A DNA stretch of 64,000 nucleotides from positions 9,424,001 through 9,488,000 of the forward strand of contig NZ_CP092497.1 in NCBI RefSeq assembly GCF_022479115.1, written 5' to 3'. The notes beneath the pieces were generated by a model that was not told the origin of the DNA, made no database searches, and saw only the letters and a program-made list of their open reading frames with translations. A program made the position numbers and the translations under genes. This document shows positions 53,156-60,085 of this stretch, in pieces. Source of the DNA: Amycolatopsis sp. EV170708-02-1 (GTDB lineage Bacteria > Actinomycetota > Actinomycetes > Mycobacteriales > Pseudonocardiaceae). Numbering within the stretch: position 1 is the first letter of the stretch; every line of letters begins with the position of its first letter.

Positions 53156-53902
53156 CAGGTGCACGCATTCGGCCGCGGTCTCGAAGCCGACCCGGCCGTA
53201 GACGCGTTCCGCCTGCCCGGCTCCCGGCGTCAGGAACACCGACCGGCCGCCGCGCGCGTGTGCCTCACGCGTCAGGTACTCCGTCATCGCCGCGGCGATC
53301 CCGCGGCTCCGGTACTCCTCGAGCACTCCGATCCCGGCGATCTCCGTCGCGCCGTCGAGGATCGCGGTCGCGACCCCGCCGCCGACGACCTCGCCGTTCT
53401 CGTCGACCGCCATCACCGAGATGGTCTCGCCGCTCAGCTGATCCGGCGACGGATCGAGGTGCTCGTCGGGATCGGTCTCCCCGAACGCCAGGTTCTGCGC
53501 CCGGATCATCTGCCGGAGTTCGCCCTCGGTCTTCGGGGTGACCAGGCTGATCCCGGCCGGTTTCGGCTGTTCGACGACCTGCCCCGGAGCGCAGATCATC
53601 AGCGGAACCCGCCGCTCCAGCGTGTAACCGCACCGGACGAGCACGGCTTCGGCGGCCGGAACGGCCTCGGTGAGGAACTCCAGGCGCGGCGTGAGCCCGC
53701 GCTCGCGGAACGCCTCGCTGAGCGCGGCGACGTCGTCCTCGGTGGGGAGGGCGCCGTCGTCGGGGATCGCGTAGTTGAGGAAAGGGCTGCTGGATTCGAG
53801 GTAGTACGTGGCCAGGAACGGCCCGATCCGCTCGGTTTCGCGGAACTTCGCCGCGGTGAGGCGGATGTAGGACTGCAGAGCACGAATCGTCTCGGAAAGC
53901 AC
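53144..53902 (-). CDS. GNAT-family N-acetyltransferase
   Basis: This 252-residue acetyltransferase has its GNAT core in the last 130 residues: ISVMAVDENGEVVGGGVATAILDGATEIAGIGVLEEYRSRGIAAAMTEYLTREAHARGGRSVFLTP, where EYRSRGIAAAM is the acetyl-CoA loop (R/Q-x-x-G-x-G/A), and ERVYGRVGFETA at the end. The N-terminal 120 residues form a second, diverged GNAT-like half. Substrate unknown. GTG 53902 is taken as start. A mini-ORF at 53981-54016 stands upstream on the same strand. Confidence 0.88.
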   Translation of the reverse strand: MLSETIRALQSYIRLTAAKFRETERIGPFLATYYLESSSPFLNYAIPDDGALPTEDDVAALSEAFRERGLTPRLEFLTEAVPAAEAVLVRCGYTLERRVPLMICAPGQVVEQPKPAGISLVTPKTEGELRQMIRAQNLAFGETDPDEHLDPSPDQLSGETISVMAVDENGEVVGGGVATAILDGATEIAGIGVLEEYRSRGIAAAMTEYLTREAHARGGRSVFLTPGAGQAERVYGRVGFETAAECVHLSVV

Positions 53903-53980
53903 TGGTGGAAAGCCTTTCGGGCAGAAGAAAGAGACGCACGGGAGGATCCGCGTGCGTGGTGGAGCTGGCGTGTGCGCCGG

Positions 53981-54016
53981 CTAGCTCGTGCCGACGCCAC
54001 CGAAGGCGTCAGGCAT
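53981..54016 (-). CDS. Possible 11-codon leader peptide upstream of GNAT gene
   Basis: ATG 54016 opens an 11-codon frame, MPDAFGGVGTS, ending in TAG. AAAGAGGG lies 7-14 bp before it, a better ribosome site than that of the GNAT gene. A second mini-frame (MPHA) overlaps its start. Downstream DNA is hairpin-rich (GTGCGTGGTGGAGC with its complement). Attenuation of the GNAT gene is possible, but this is a short frame and may be chance. Confidence 0.35.
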   Translation of the reverse strand: MPDAFGGVGTS

Positions 54017-54080
54017 GAGGCATCCCTCTTTCTTGCTGCGTGGGGCTTTCGCGATCACTTTCGCACGACGGTCAACCCAT

Positions 54081-54734
54081 TTACCTCCGCTGCGGATGCG
54101 CGATGCCCGAATACCGCTCGTCCCAGACCGACCTCGGGACCCGGAGCCGGACCGGGGCCTCGCACACCCGCCGGACCTGAGCCGGGATCGCCGCCGGCGG
54201 CCGGACGTCCAGGCGGTGCCACAGCCGTTTGCTCACCGCGGCGCCCGCCACGGCGCCCAGGGTGTTCAGCAGGATGTCGTCGGCCGAGGTCACCCGGCCC
54301 GCCTGGATCAGATATTGCGTCCCCTCCACCAGCACCGAGACGGCCAGCGCGCCCAGCGCGATCCGGCCGAGAGACCGCAGGCGGCGGAACCGCATCGGGA
54401 GCAGGGCGCCGAGCGGGCTCAGCATGAGGACGTTGCCCAGCGCCTGCCACAGATTGGCGCTGTCGTCGAGGGCGAGGCGCAGGTCGGTGCCGGGTTCGAG
54501 GTTCAGCCTGCTGCCCTGAGCGCCGGCCACCGGCATCGTGACCAGGCACAACACCAGGAAACAGGCCAGCACGAGCGTCATGTCGACAGCGGCCGTCGCC
54601 GACGCGGAGAAGAGGTCGGCTTGTCTTCGCCTCCGTCGATGCGCCGCGAGCAGCGGCCACCCGAGCAGTGCGTACGGAACCGCGGTGATCGTCAACGGGA
54701 TCATCACACCGAAAGCGCGGAGCAGCTCACCCAT
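54081..54734 (-). CDS. VanZ-like membrane protein
   Basis: This 217-residue protein has about five membrane helices. It shows the VanZ-family pattern: NLWQALGNVLMLSPLGALLPMRFRRLRSLGRIALGALAVSVLVEGTQYLIQAGRVTSADDILLNTLGAVAGAAVSKRLW, where GN-x-x-x-F/L-P-G, E-x-x-Q and DxxLNT-x-G are the hallmarks. ATG 54734 follows the upstream GG-rich region. Role unknown; VanZ relatives influence envelope antibiotic tolerance. A triple DnaA-box-like cluster lies 123-160 bp upstream. Confidence 0.87.
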   Translation of the reverse strand: MGELLRAFGVMIPLTITAVPYALLGWPLLAAHRRRRRQADLFSASATAAVDMTLVLACFLVLCLVTMPVAGAQGSRLNLEPGTDLRLALDDSANLWQALGNVLMLSPLGALLPMRFRRLRSLGRIALGALAVSVLVEGTQYLIQAGRVTSADDILLNTLGAVAGAAVSKRLWHRLDVRPPAAIPAQVRRVCEAPVRLRVPRSVWDERYSGIAHPQRR

Positions 54735-54856
54735 GGCCTTCCTTTCCGGAGCGCCCAAGATCACCTTCGCATCACAAGATCGACTCGGCATGGCGGAGCG
54801 GCCGCACTAAGAGGTGATCTTTTCCGGTGGCGGAAAAGGTTTTCCCATGCTCGGAA

Positions 54857-54894
54857 CCGTCCACAAAGGAGCCTGTGGACAAACCTGTGGACGG
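54857..54894. promoter_or_regulatory. Triple DnaA-box-like cluster 1
   Basis: CCGTCCACA (54857-54865), TGTGGACAA (54874-54882, reverse) and TGTGGACGG (54886-54894, reverse) match the actinobacterial DnaA-box form YYRTCCACA. They fall within 38 bp upstream of the VanZ gene, in a 222-bp gap. A 7-bp hairpin (CACAAGG/CCTTGTG at 54925-54943) lies next to them, near the end of the oxidoreductase gene. Confidence 0.55.
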
Positions 54895-54956
54895 CCGCGA
54901 AGTAACCGGAAGAAGGTGTTACCGCACAAGGAAAAGCCTTGTGGGTGACCTGTGTA

Positions 54957-55856
54957 CTACTTGCCGTGTCCGGCGAGTTCCCGCGCGTGTTCGAGCAGCT
55001 TCTGGAGGTGCAGCCCGCGACGTACGTCACAGGGGTGCGAGGTCGTCCCGCTGGCCGCCATCGCGGCGAAATCGTCCAGGAGCGCGGTGTACGACTCGCC
55101 CGCCGAGCCCGGCTTCCGGCCGAGGGTGCGGTAGCCGTGCTCGCCGTAGACGGCGACCTCGACGACCGTCGGCTGGATCGGCAGCCGCAGCGACAGGGTC
55201 GCCGTACTGGTCGCGCCACCCTCGTGGGCTAACAGCAGTTGCCACAGATCGTCATCGGTCCGGTTCGCCGCGAGCACGTCGGTGATCTCGCCGAGCGCCG
55301 CGTCCAGCAGATCGAGGGCATGCGGGCCGATGTCGGCGAGCGCGCCGGAATCGTGCCGCCATGCCGAGGACTGGTACTGGCCGCCGAGCAACGCACCCGA
55401 GAGCCATCGAGCCCCGCCGCCCCGCCAGCCGCCCGCTTCCTTGATGCCGTCGAGCCATTCGCGGGTCATCGGTGAGAAACGCAGGATCAGGACCACGAGC
55501 GCGGCCACGCCCGCGGCCTCCACCGCGTCCGCGAGCCTCCGCGCGCCGTCGAGATCCGCGGCGATCGGCTTCTCCAGGATCAGATGCTTGCCCGCTTCGG
55601 CCGCGCGGACCGCCAGCTCCGCCTGAACGGCGGGCGGCACGGCGAACGCGACCGCGTCCACCTGGTCGAGCAGCTCGTCGAAGCTGTCGACGGCCTGGGC
55701 GCCGTGCGTCTCGGCCAGCTCCTTCGCGGCCTCGGGACGCCTGGCCCAGACCGCGCGCAACGTCATGCCCGGGTGATCGGCGAGACCTGGCGCGTGCACC
55801 GTCTTCGCCCACGGACCGGCACCGACCAGACCCACGCGCAGCTGTCCCTGTCCCAC
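54957..55856 (-). CDS. Gfo/Idh/MocA-family oxidoreductase
   Basis: This 299-residue NAD(P)-binding protein starts LRVGLVGAGPWAKTVHAPGLADHPGM, the Rossmann GxGxxA/G entry. AGKHLILEKPIAADLDGARRL has the EKP motif typical of the family. The C-domain has GGALADIGPHALDLLDAALG-like DxGxHxxD. Sugar or cyclitol oxidation is likely, the substrate unknown. GTG 55856 is chosen. A long perfect hairpin lies just upstream. Confidence 0.9.
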   Translation of the reverse strand: MGQGQLRVGLVGAGPWAKTVHAPGLADHPGMTLRAVWARRPEAAKELAETHGAQAVDSFDELLDQVDAVAFAVPPAVQAELAVRAAEAGKHLILEKPIAADLDGARRLADAVEAAGVAALVVLILRFSPMTREWLDGIKEAGGWRGGGARWLSGALLGGQYQSSAWRHDSGALADIGPHALDLLDAALGEITDVLAANRTDDDLWQLLLAHEGGATSTATLSLRLPIQPTVVEVAVYGEHGYRTLGRKPGSAGESYTALLDDFAAMAASGTTSHPCDVRRGLHLQKLLEHARELAGHGK

Positions 55857-55876
55857 GCTCCCGAGTCTAGGGCCCG

Positions 55877-55938
55877 GCGTTTAGTCCTCTGGATGCGGTC
55901 GTTGCGCGTGCAAGAACCGCATCCAGAGGACTAAACGC
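55877..55938. repeat. Perfect 23-bp hairpin between oxidoreductase start and hydroxybutyryl-CoA dehydrogenase stop
   Basis: Arms 55877-55899 and 55916-55938 start GCGTTTAGTCCTCTGG, loop 16 nt. It is similar in style and partly in sequence (GTCCTCT) to the arm at 35043-35064. Both neighbours are on the minus strand, so here it lies between co-directional genes. Confidence 0.85.
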
Positions 55939-55947
55939 GAGGGAAGG

Positions 55948-56808
55948 TCAGGAGTAGCTGTAGAAGCCGCGGCCGGTCTTCTTGCCGAGCAGGCCGGCGT
56001 CGACCATGCGCAGCAGCAGCGGCGGCGAGGAGTACAGCGGCTCCTTGAACTCGGCGTACATCGAATCCGCGATCGCCTTGATGGTGTCCAGGCCGATCAG
56101 GTCCGACAGCCGCAGCGGGCCCATCGGGTGCGCGGTGCCGAGCTCCATGCCGCGGTCGATGTCCTCCGCGGACGCGAAACCCGACTCGATCATCCGGATC
56201 GCGGAAAGCAGGTACGGCACGAGCAGCGAGTTCACGATGAACCCGGCACGGTCCTGCGACCGGATCACCGTCTTGCTCAACGCCGTCGTCGCGTGCTCCT
56301 CGGCACGGCGGGCGGTGTCGTCGCTGGTCAGCAGCGAGGGCACCAGCTCGACGAGCGGCAGCACCGGGACCGGGTTGAAGAAGTGGATGCCGACCACCTG
56401 CTGCGGGCGGCCGGTGGCCATCCCGAGCTTCATGATCGGGATCGAGGAGGTGTTGGACGCGAACACGGCGTCCTCACGCTCGACGATCTTGTCCAGCGAC
56501 CGGAACACCTCGACCTTGGCCTGCTCCTGCTCCAGGATGGCCTCGATGACGAGGTCGCGGTCGGCGAACTCGCCGATCTCGGTGGTGAAGCGGAGCCGTC
56601 CGAGCGCGGCGTCGGCGTCTTCCTGCGAGAGCTTCCCGTTCTTGACGCCGCGTTGCAGCGACTTCTCGATCCGCGCCCGCCCGGAGTCCAGCGCCGGCTG
56701 GTTCACCTCGGTGACGATCACGTCCAGCCCGGCCCGTGCGTGCACCTCGGCGATGCCCGAGCCCATGAGCCCGGCCCCGACGACACCTACTCGCGCTACG
56801 TCAGACAT
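55948..56808 (-). CDS. fadB2: 3-hydroxybutyryl-CoA dehydrogenase
   Basis: The 286-residue dehydrogenase oxidises or reduces 3-hydroxyacyl-CoA with NAD(P). VGVVGAGLMGSGIAEVHARAG at 7-27 is the Rossmann loop, LVIEAILEQEQAKVEVF the acyl-contact helix, SNTSSIPIMKLG and VGIHFFNPVPVLPLVELVPS the catalytic His region, and GFIVNSLLVPYLLSAIRM with MELGTAHPMGPLRLSDLIGLD the C-domain. It resembles FadB2 of mycobacteria and Hbd. ATG 56808 is the start. Confidence 0.92.
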   Translation of the reverse strand: MSDVARVGVVGAGLMGSGIAEVHARAGLDVIVTEVNQPALDSGRARIEKSLQRGVKNGKLSQEDADAALGRLRFTTEIGEFADRDLVIEAILEQEQAKVEVFRSLDKIVEREDAVFASNTSSIPIMKLGMATGRPQQVVGIHFFNPVPVLPLVELVPSLLTSDDTARRAEEHATTALSKTVIRSQDRAGFIVNSLLVPYLLSAIRMIESGFASAEDIDRGMELGTAHPMGPLRLSDLIGLDTIKAIADSMYAEFKEPLYSSPPLLLRMVDAGLLGKKTGRGFYSYS

Positions 56809-56838
56809 GGCACCTCCTCATATTTTGGGCAGCACGCG

Positions 56839-56886
56839 ACACGCGAGGGTGGTCACCGGGGCAAGCCCGGATCCACCCTCGCGTGT
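56839..56886. repeat. Hairpin between DUF3073 and hydroxybutyryl-CoA dehydrogenase
   Basis: ACACGCGAGGGTGG (56839-56852) pairs with CCACCCTCGCGTGT (56873-56886); the arms extend with a one-base bulge. The loop contains CCGGGGCAAGCCCGG, a second stem. It probably ends the DUF3073 transcript. Confidence 0.75.
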
Positions 56887-56896
56887 CACGCGTTGC

Positions 56897-57082
56897 TCAG
56901 CGGCGGTATTCGTCGTACCCGTCGTACGGGTCTTCGTCGTACCGCTTGTCGTCCTCGTGCCTGTCTTCCGAGGAACTACTGGACAGCTCGCGCTGCAAAG
57001 CATCGAAGTCGGTTTCGTGCGAGCTGTACTTGAGCTCGCGCGCCACCTTCGTCTGCTTGGCCTTAGCCCGGCCGCGCCCCAT
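56897..57082 (-). CDS. DUF3073 protein
   Basis: This 61-residue basic-to-acidic protein has MGRGRAKAKQTKVARELKYSS at the N-terminus, the invariable DUF3073 start, then a serine run and an acidic tyrosine-rich tail (DDKRYDEDPYDGYDEYRR). It is found next to purM or near it in most actinobacteria. Function unknown; the basic head could bind RNA or nucleoid. A promoter must lie in the 206-bp gap to the divergent gene at 57289. Confidence 0.9.
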   Translation of the reverse strand: MGRGRAKAKQTKVARELKYSSHETDFDALQRELSSSSSEDRHEDDKRYDEDPYDGYDEYRR

Positions 57083-57288
57083 GGCTCGACCCCCTCGCAC
57101 AGGGGCGGGGCGGCCGGGGGAATCGGCGGCCCCGCATCGTCTCGACAATTCTTTCCTGCTGACACCGTACCGTGTCCGGGGGTTGGATGCGACGTGGCAC
57201 GGTGTGCCGGTGGCGACAGTGTTCTCCGAACGCCGGTTACCGGCCGGTCGGTGGCGATAGTCGCAGGTCGGCGTGCCACGATGCTCGT

Positions 57289-58188
57289 GTGCCCCGTCCG
57301 TTCGCGGCTTATCTCCGCGTCTATGAGCCCCTGCTGGCGCTGGGGGATCCACCGGACGAACGCCTGCTCGAGGCCGTCGAAGCGGCCCGGCTCGATCGTT
57401 CGGCCGCGGGCGAGCGCGAGCAGGCATTGTGGCTCAAGTCACAGCATGTCGGGCGGTTGCTGCCCGCCGAACTCGCGGACGGCCGGGCCGCCCCCAGTCT
57501 CGTCACCGACGTCCTCGTCCTGGACCCCGAAGACGTACCGGAGGGTGAGCACGGCGACGCCGGTCCGGGGCCGCTGATCTGCCCGATGGAGATCCGCGCA
57601 CGTTCGGCCGCGGCGTTGGTGACCTTCCTCGGCGACGCGCATCCCGCGTTGAAGAACGCGGTGCTCGACGCGGGCGGCGCCACCCTGGACACGATCCGCT
57701 CGCGGGCGAAGTCCGCTATCGGCGACTTGTCCGCCTCGGCCTCGCACACGCTCTCGACGACGTGGACCGTCCCGCTCCCGTGGTTCGTCCTGTTCGACCC
57801 CGGGATGCGCCGGGTCAAACTCGGCAAGGGGCGCGACGACCCGGAGCGCGAGGTCTCGTGGCGGGTCTCCATCGCCGACGCGCGGCATCGCGCCCGCGAG
57901 GTCGGAGACCTGCTCGAAGCGACCTTCGGTGACTCAGGGCCCGGCCGGGTGCTGCTCGAGACGCGACGCTGGCTCGACAGCTTCCATCCCGGCTCCGCGG
58001 TCGAACTCGACTACGGCGGTCTCGTGCAGCTCTTCGCCGACTCGATCCTGCAGGCCGACACGACCGCCGAAGAGGTGCACGACATCCTCGACGCGCTCCG
58101 CACCGGCAATGTCGACGAGCTGGCGGAACTGTTCGCCGACCTGCGGGACTTCTGGGGCGACCTGGCCGCGCGGGAACGCGCGAATTAA
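57289..58188 (+). CDS. Conserved-looking protein of unknown function
   Basis: This soluble 299-residue protein has no signal or membrane helix. VPRPFAAYLRVYEPLLALGDP opens it; later LWLKSQHVGRLLPAELADGRA, HTLSTTWTVPLPWFVLFDPGMRRVK and ELDYGGLVQLFADSILQADTTAEEVHDILDALRTGNVDELAELFADLRDFWGDL. No known family was recognised. GTG 57289 is set by the uninterrupted conserved-style start. It ends by overlapping the asparaginase stop (TTAA). Length and codon use are as for its neighbours. Confidence 0.8.
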   Translation: MPRPFAAYLRVYEPLLALGDPPDERLLEAVEAARLDRSAAGEREQALWLKSQHVGRLLPAELADGRAAPSLVTDVLVLDPEDVPEGEHGDAGPGPLICPMEIRARSAAALVTFLGDAHPALKNAVLDAGGATLDTIRSRAKSAIGDLSASASHTLSTTWTVPLPWFVLFDPGMRRVKLGKGRDDPEREVSWRVSIADARHRAREVGDLLEATFGDSGPGRVLLETRRWLDSFHPGSAVELDYGGLVQLFADSILQADTTAEEVHDILDALRTGNVDELAELFADLRDFWGDLAARERAN

Positions 58189-59132
58189 CCGAAGAGGCCA
58201 GCGGTGACCCTCAGCTCGCCGACCGGTTTCCCGCCGCCGAGGACCGCGTCGCGCGCGAGGCCGACGGCTTCGTCACCCGGGTCCATGCCGAGGTGACGCA
58301 GGGTGGCGAGCAGTAGCGGCAGCCGGGCGCGGGCCGCGCCGTCGTCGATCTTCAGCGCCAGCGCCGTGCCATCCGGGAGCGCGAACGCGTGCACCCCCTC
58401 GGCGCCGCCCTTCGAGAGCAGGCCGTCGATGGTCCGCATCAGCACGGTGTCTTCGCGGCCGGTGCCCGCGACCTGCCACGGATGCGCGCGGACGGCGTCC
58501 GCGACCCGGCGTTCCGGCCCGCCCATGGCGGTGACCAGCCTGCCGAAGGAGCGGGCGAGGCCGGTGAGGGAGAACGCGAACAGCGGGGCGCCGCAGCCGT
58601 CGACGCCGACCGTCTCGATCGTTTCGCTGGTGAGGTCGGCGACGGCGGCTTGGATGACCTTCTGCAGCGGGTGGATCTCGGCCGTGTAGTCGCCGGTCGG
58701 CCAGCCGAGCTGGGCGCAGGTCGTGAGCATCGCGGCGTGTTTGCCGGAGCAGTTCATCGCGGCTCGGCGTTTCCCGGCCGACGCCACGGCCAGCATGCTC
58801 GGCTCGTGCAGCGGGAAGGCGGGCGGGCAGACCAGCGCGTCCTCGGTGAGCCCCGCGCGGGAAAGCATCGCCAGGGCGCCCTCGACATGGCCGGCTTCGC
58901 CGTTGTGCGATCCGCAGCCCAGCGCCAGTTCCTCGTCGCCGATCGTGAGGCCGGCGCGGAGCATGCCGACGGCCTGCAGAGGTTTGTTGGACGAGCGCGG
59001 GTAGACCGGCCGCTCGACGTCGCCCGCGGAGAAGCGCACCGAGCCGTCCGGGGCGGTGATCACGAGCGCGCCGCGGTGCACGCTCTCCACGAAACCGGAT
59101 CGGACGACCTCGACCAGGGCCGGATTCGTCAC
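58185..59132 (-). CDS. L-asparaginase (Rhizobium etli AnsA type)
   Basis: This 315-residue enzyme of the asparaginase II (R. etli type) family should release ammonia from asparagine. YPRSSNKPLQAVGML with the Ser-x-x-Lys pair, LGCGSHNGEAGHVEGALAMLS, and AAMNCSGKHAAMLTTCAQLG hold the active-site residues; VGVDGCGAPLFAFSLTGLA is also conserved. GTG 59132 overlaps the upstream stop (GTGA), so it is co-translated with the RsiG-like gene. Confidence 0.88.
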   Translation of the reverse strand: MTNPALVEVVRSGFVESVHRGALVITAPDGSVRFSAGDVERPVYPRSSNKPLQAVGMLRAGLTIGDEELALGCGSHNGEAGHVEGALAMLSRAGLTEDALVCPPAFPLHEPSMLAVASAGKRRAAMNCSGKHAAMLTTCAQLGWPTGDYTAEIHPLQKVIQAAVADLTSETIETVGVDGCGAPLFAFSLTGLARSFGRLVTAMGGPERRVADAVRAHPWQVAGTGREDTVLMRTIDGLLSKGGAEGVHAFALPDGTALALKIDDGAARARLPLLLATLRHLGMDPGDEAVGLARDAVLGGGKPVGELRVTAGLFG

Positions 59133-59692
59133 TCGGGCCCGCCGCGTTCGGTGTCGAGCAGGTCGTCGACCGACGCCGTGCCCTTGCGATAGCGGGTCGC
59201 GATCTCGGCGTTGATCGTGTCCATCACGCCCTGCACCTCGCGGCGGTACGAAGAGACGGAGACCTCTTCGTCGGCGTACCGGTTCAGGGCGTTGACCAGC
59301 TTCTCGTCCGAGAGCTTGCTGACGTCGGAAAGGTCCGTGTCGCCGATGAGGGCCTCGGCGAACCGCCGGTGCTCGCCCGCGCGAGACGGCTCCAGCCGTT
59401 GATGCCTGCCCGACCCCGTGGCCGGGCCGATGGCGTTGTCCGCCAGGATCGCGGCCAGCCGCTCGACGACGCTGCTCTCACCGCCGGAACTCCGGCGCTC
59501 CTGCTCGGCCCGCACGATGTCGATGCGCGCGTGGAGCAGGCGCCGCAGGTACGACAGGTCGGTCTCCTCCTGCGCGGCCTCGTCACGGCGCTCGCGCAGC
59601 ACGGAAAGGGTCAGCTCGCCGAGGTCGCTGAGATACCCAGGGCCGAGCACGCGGTCGATACGACGGCGACCACCGGGCCGGACTTCGATCAC
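59129..59692 (-). CDS. rsiG: RsiG-like anti-sigma factor with two c-di-GMP motifs
   Basis: The 187-residue helical protein contains two motifs of the form E-x3-S-x2-R-x3-Q-x3-D known from Streptomyces RsiG, which uses them to bind c-di-GMP and then sequester sigma WhiG. Copy 1: E43, S47, R50, H54 (Q replaced), D58. Copy 2: E143, S147, R150, Q154, D158, perfect, exactly 100 residues on. Annotated relatives are called aerial mycelium formation proteins. ATG 59692 is the start. It overlaps the asparaginase gene. No WhiG gene is in the window. A DnaA-box-like cluster is upstream. Confidence 0.85.
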   Translation of the reverse strand: MIEVRPGGRRRIDRVLGPGYLSDLGELTLSVLRERRDEAAQEETDLSYLRRLLHARIDIVRAEQERRSSGGESSVVERLAAILADNAIGPATGSGRHQRLEPSRAGEHRRFAEALIGDTDLSDVSKLSDEKLVNALNRYADEEVSVSSYRREVQGVMDTINAEIATRYRKGTASVDDLLDTERGGPE

Positions 59693-59868
59693 GCGCGTAG
59701 CTTATCGCGCTCCAGCGGAAATGTTCCGCACAAGGATCTCCGCCCCTCGCGACATCCTCCGCCGGGCCGCTGCTCTTTCGGTCCCTTCCAGAGCCCGCCC
59801 CCACCCGTCCCGGGGCGGCCCCAGGTCCAGTCTACCGGGGTGGGCGGGAAAAGTGCTGGTAGGCGGAG

Positions 59869-59909
59869 TTGTCCACAGGTGGGCGGAGTTGTGGACAACT
59901 TGTGGATGA
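59869..59909. promoter_or_regulatory. Triple DnaA-box-like cluster 2
   Basis: TTGTCCACA (59869-59877), TGTGGACAA (59890-59898, reverse) and TGTGGATGA (59901-59909, reverse) fit YYRTCCACA. GTTGTCCACA and TGTGGACAAC form a 10-bp inverted repeat. It is 177 bp upstream of rsiG in the 393-bp gap 59693-60085, which holds no gene; two family-B hairpins fill the rest. Confidence 0.55.
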
Positions 59910-59916
59910 GCGCCGC

Positions 59917-60063
59917 GAAGTACATGAAGGGGGCCTTCATCGCATCTAGCGCGGTGAAGGGACCTTCATGTACTTCAGTCGTGAGCGAAGGCCGCGAAGC
60001 GCCGAGCCGACAAGTAGTGAAGGCCTCCTTCCCTACCCTCAAGGTAGGCAAGGAGGCCTTCAC
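59917..60063. repeat. Two family-B hairpins in tandem
   Basis: Hairpin 1: GAAGTACATGAAGG (59917-59930) with CCTTCATGTACTTC (59963-59976), inner CCTTCA/TGAAGG and a loop similar to that at 26810. Hairpin 2: GTGAAGGCCTCCTT (60017-60030) with AAGGAGGCCTTCAC (60050-60063) plus inner CCTACC/GGTAGG. The second ends 23 bp before the ygfZ stop and may terminate it. Confidence 0.85.
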
Positions 60064-60085
60064 GGATAGCAGAGAAGAAGCCCGC

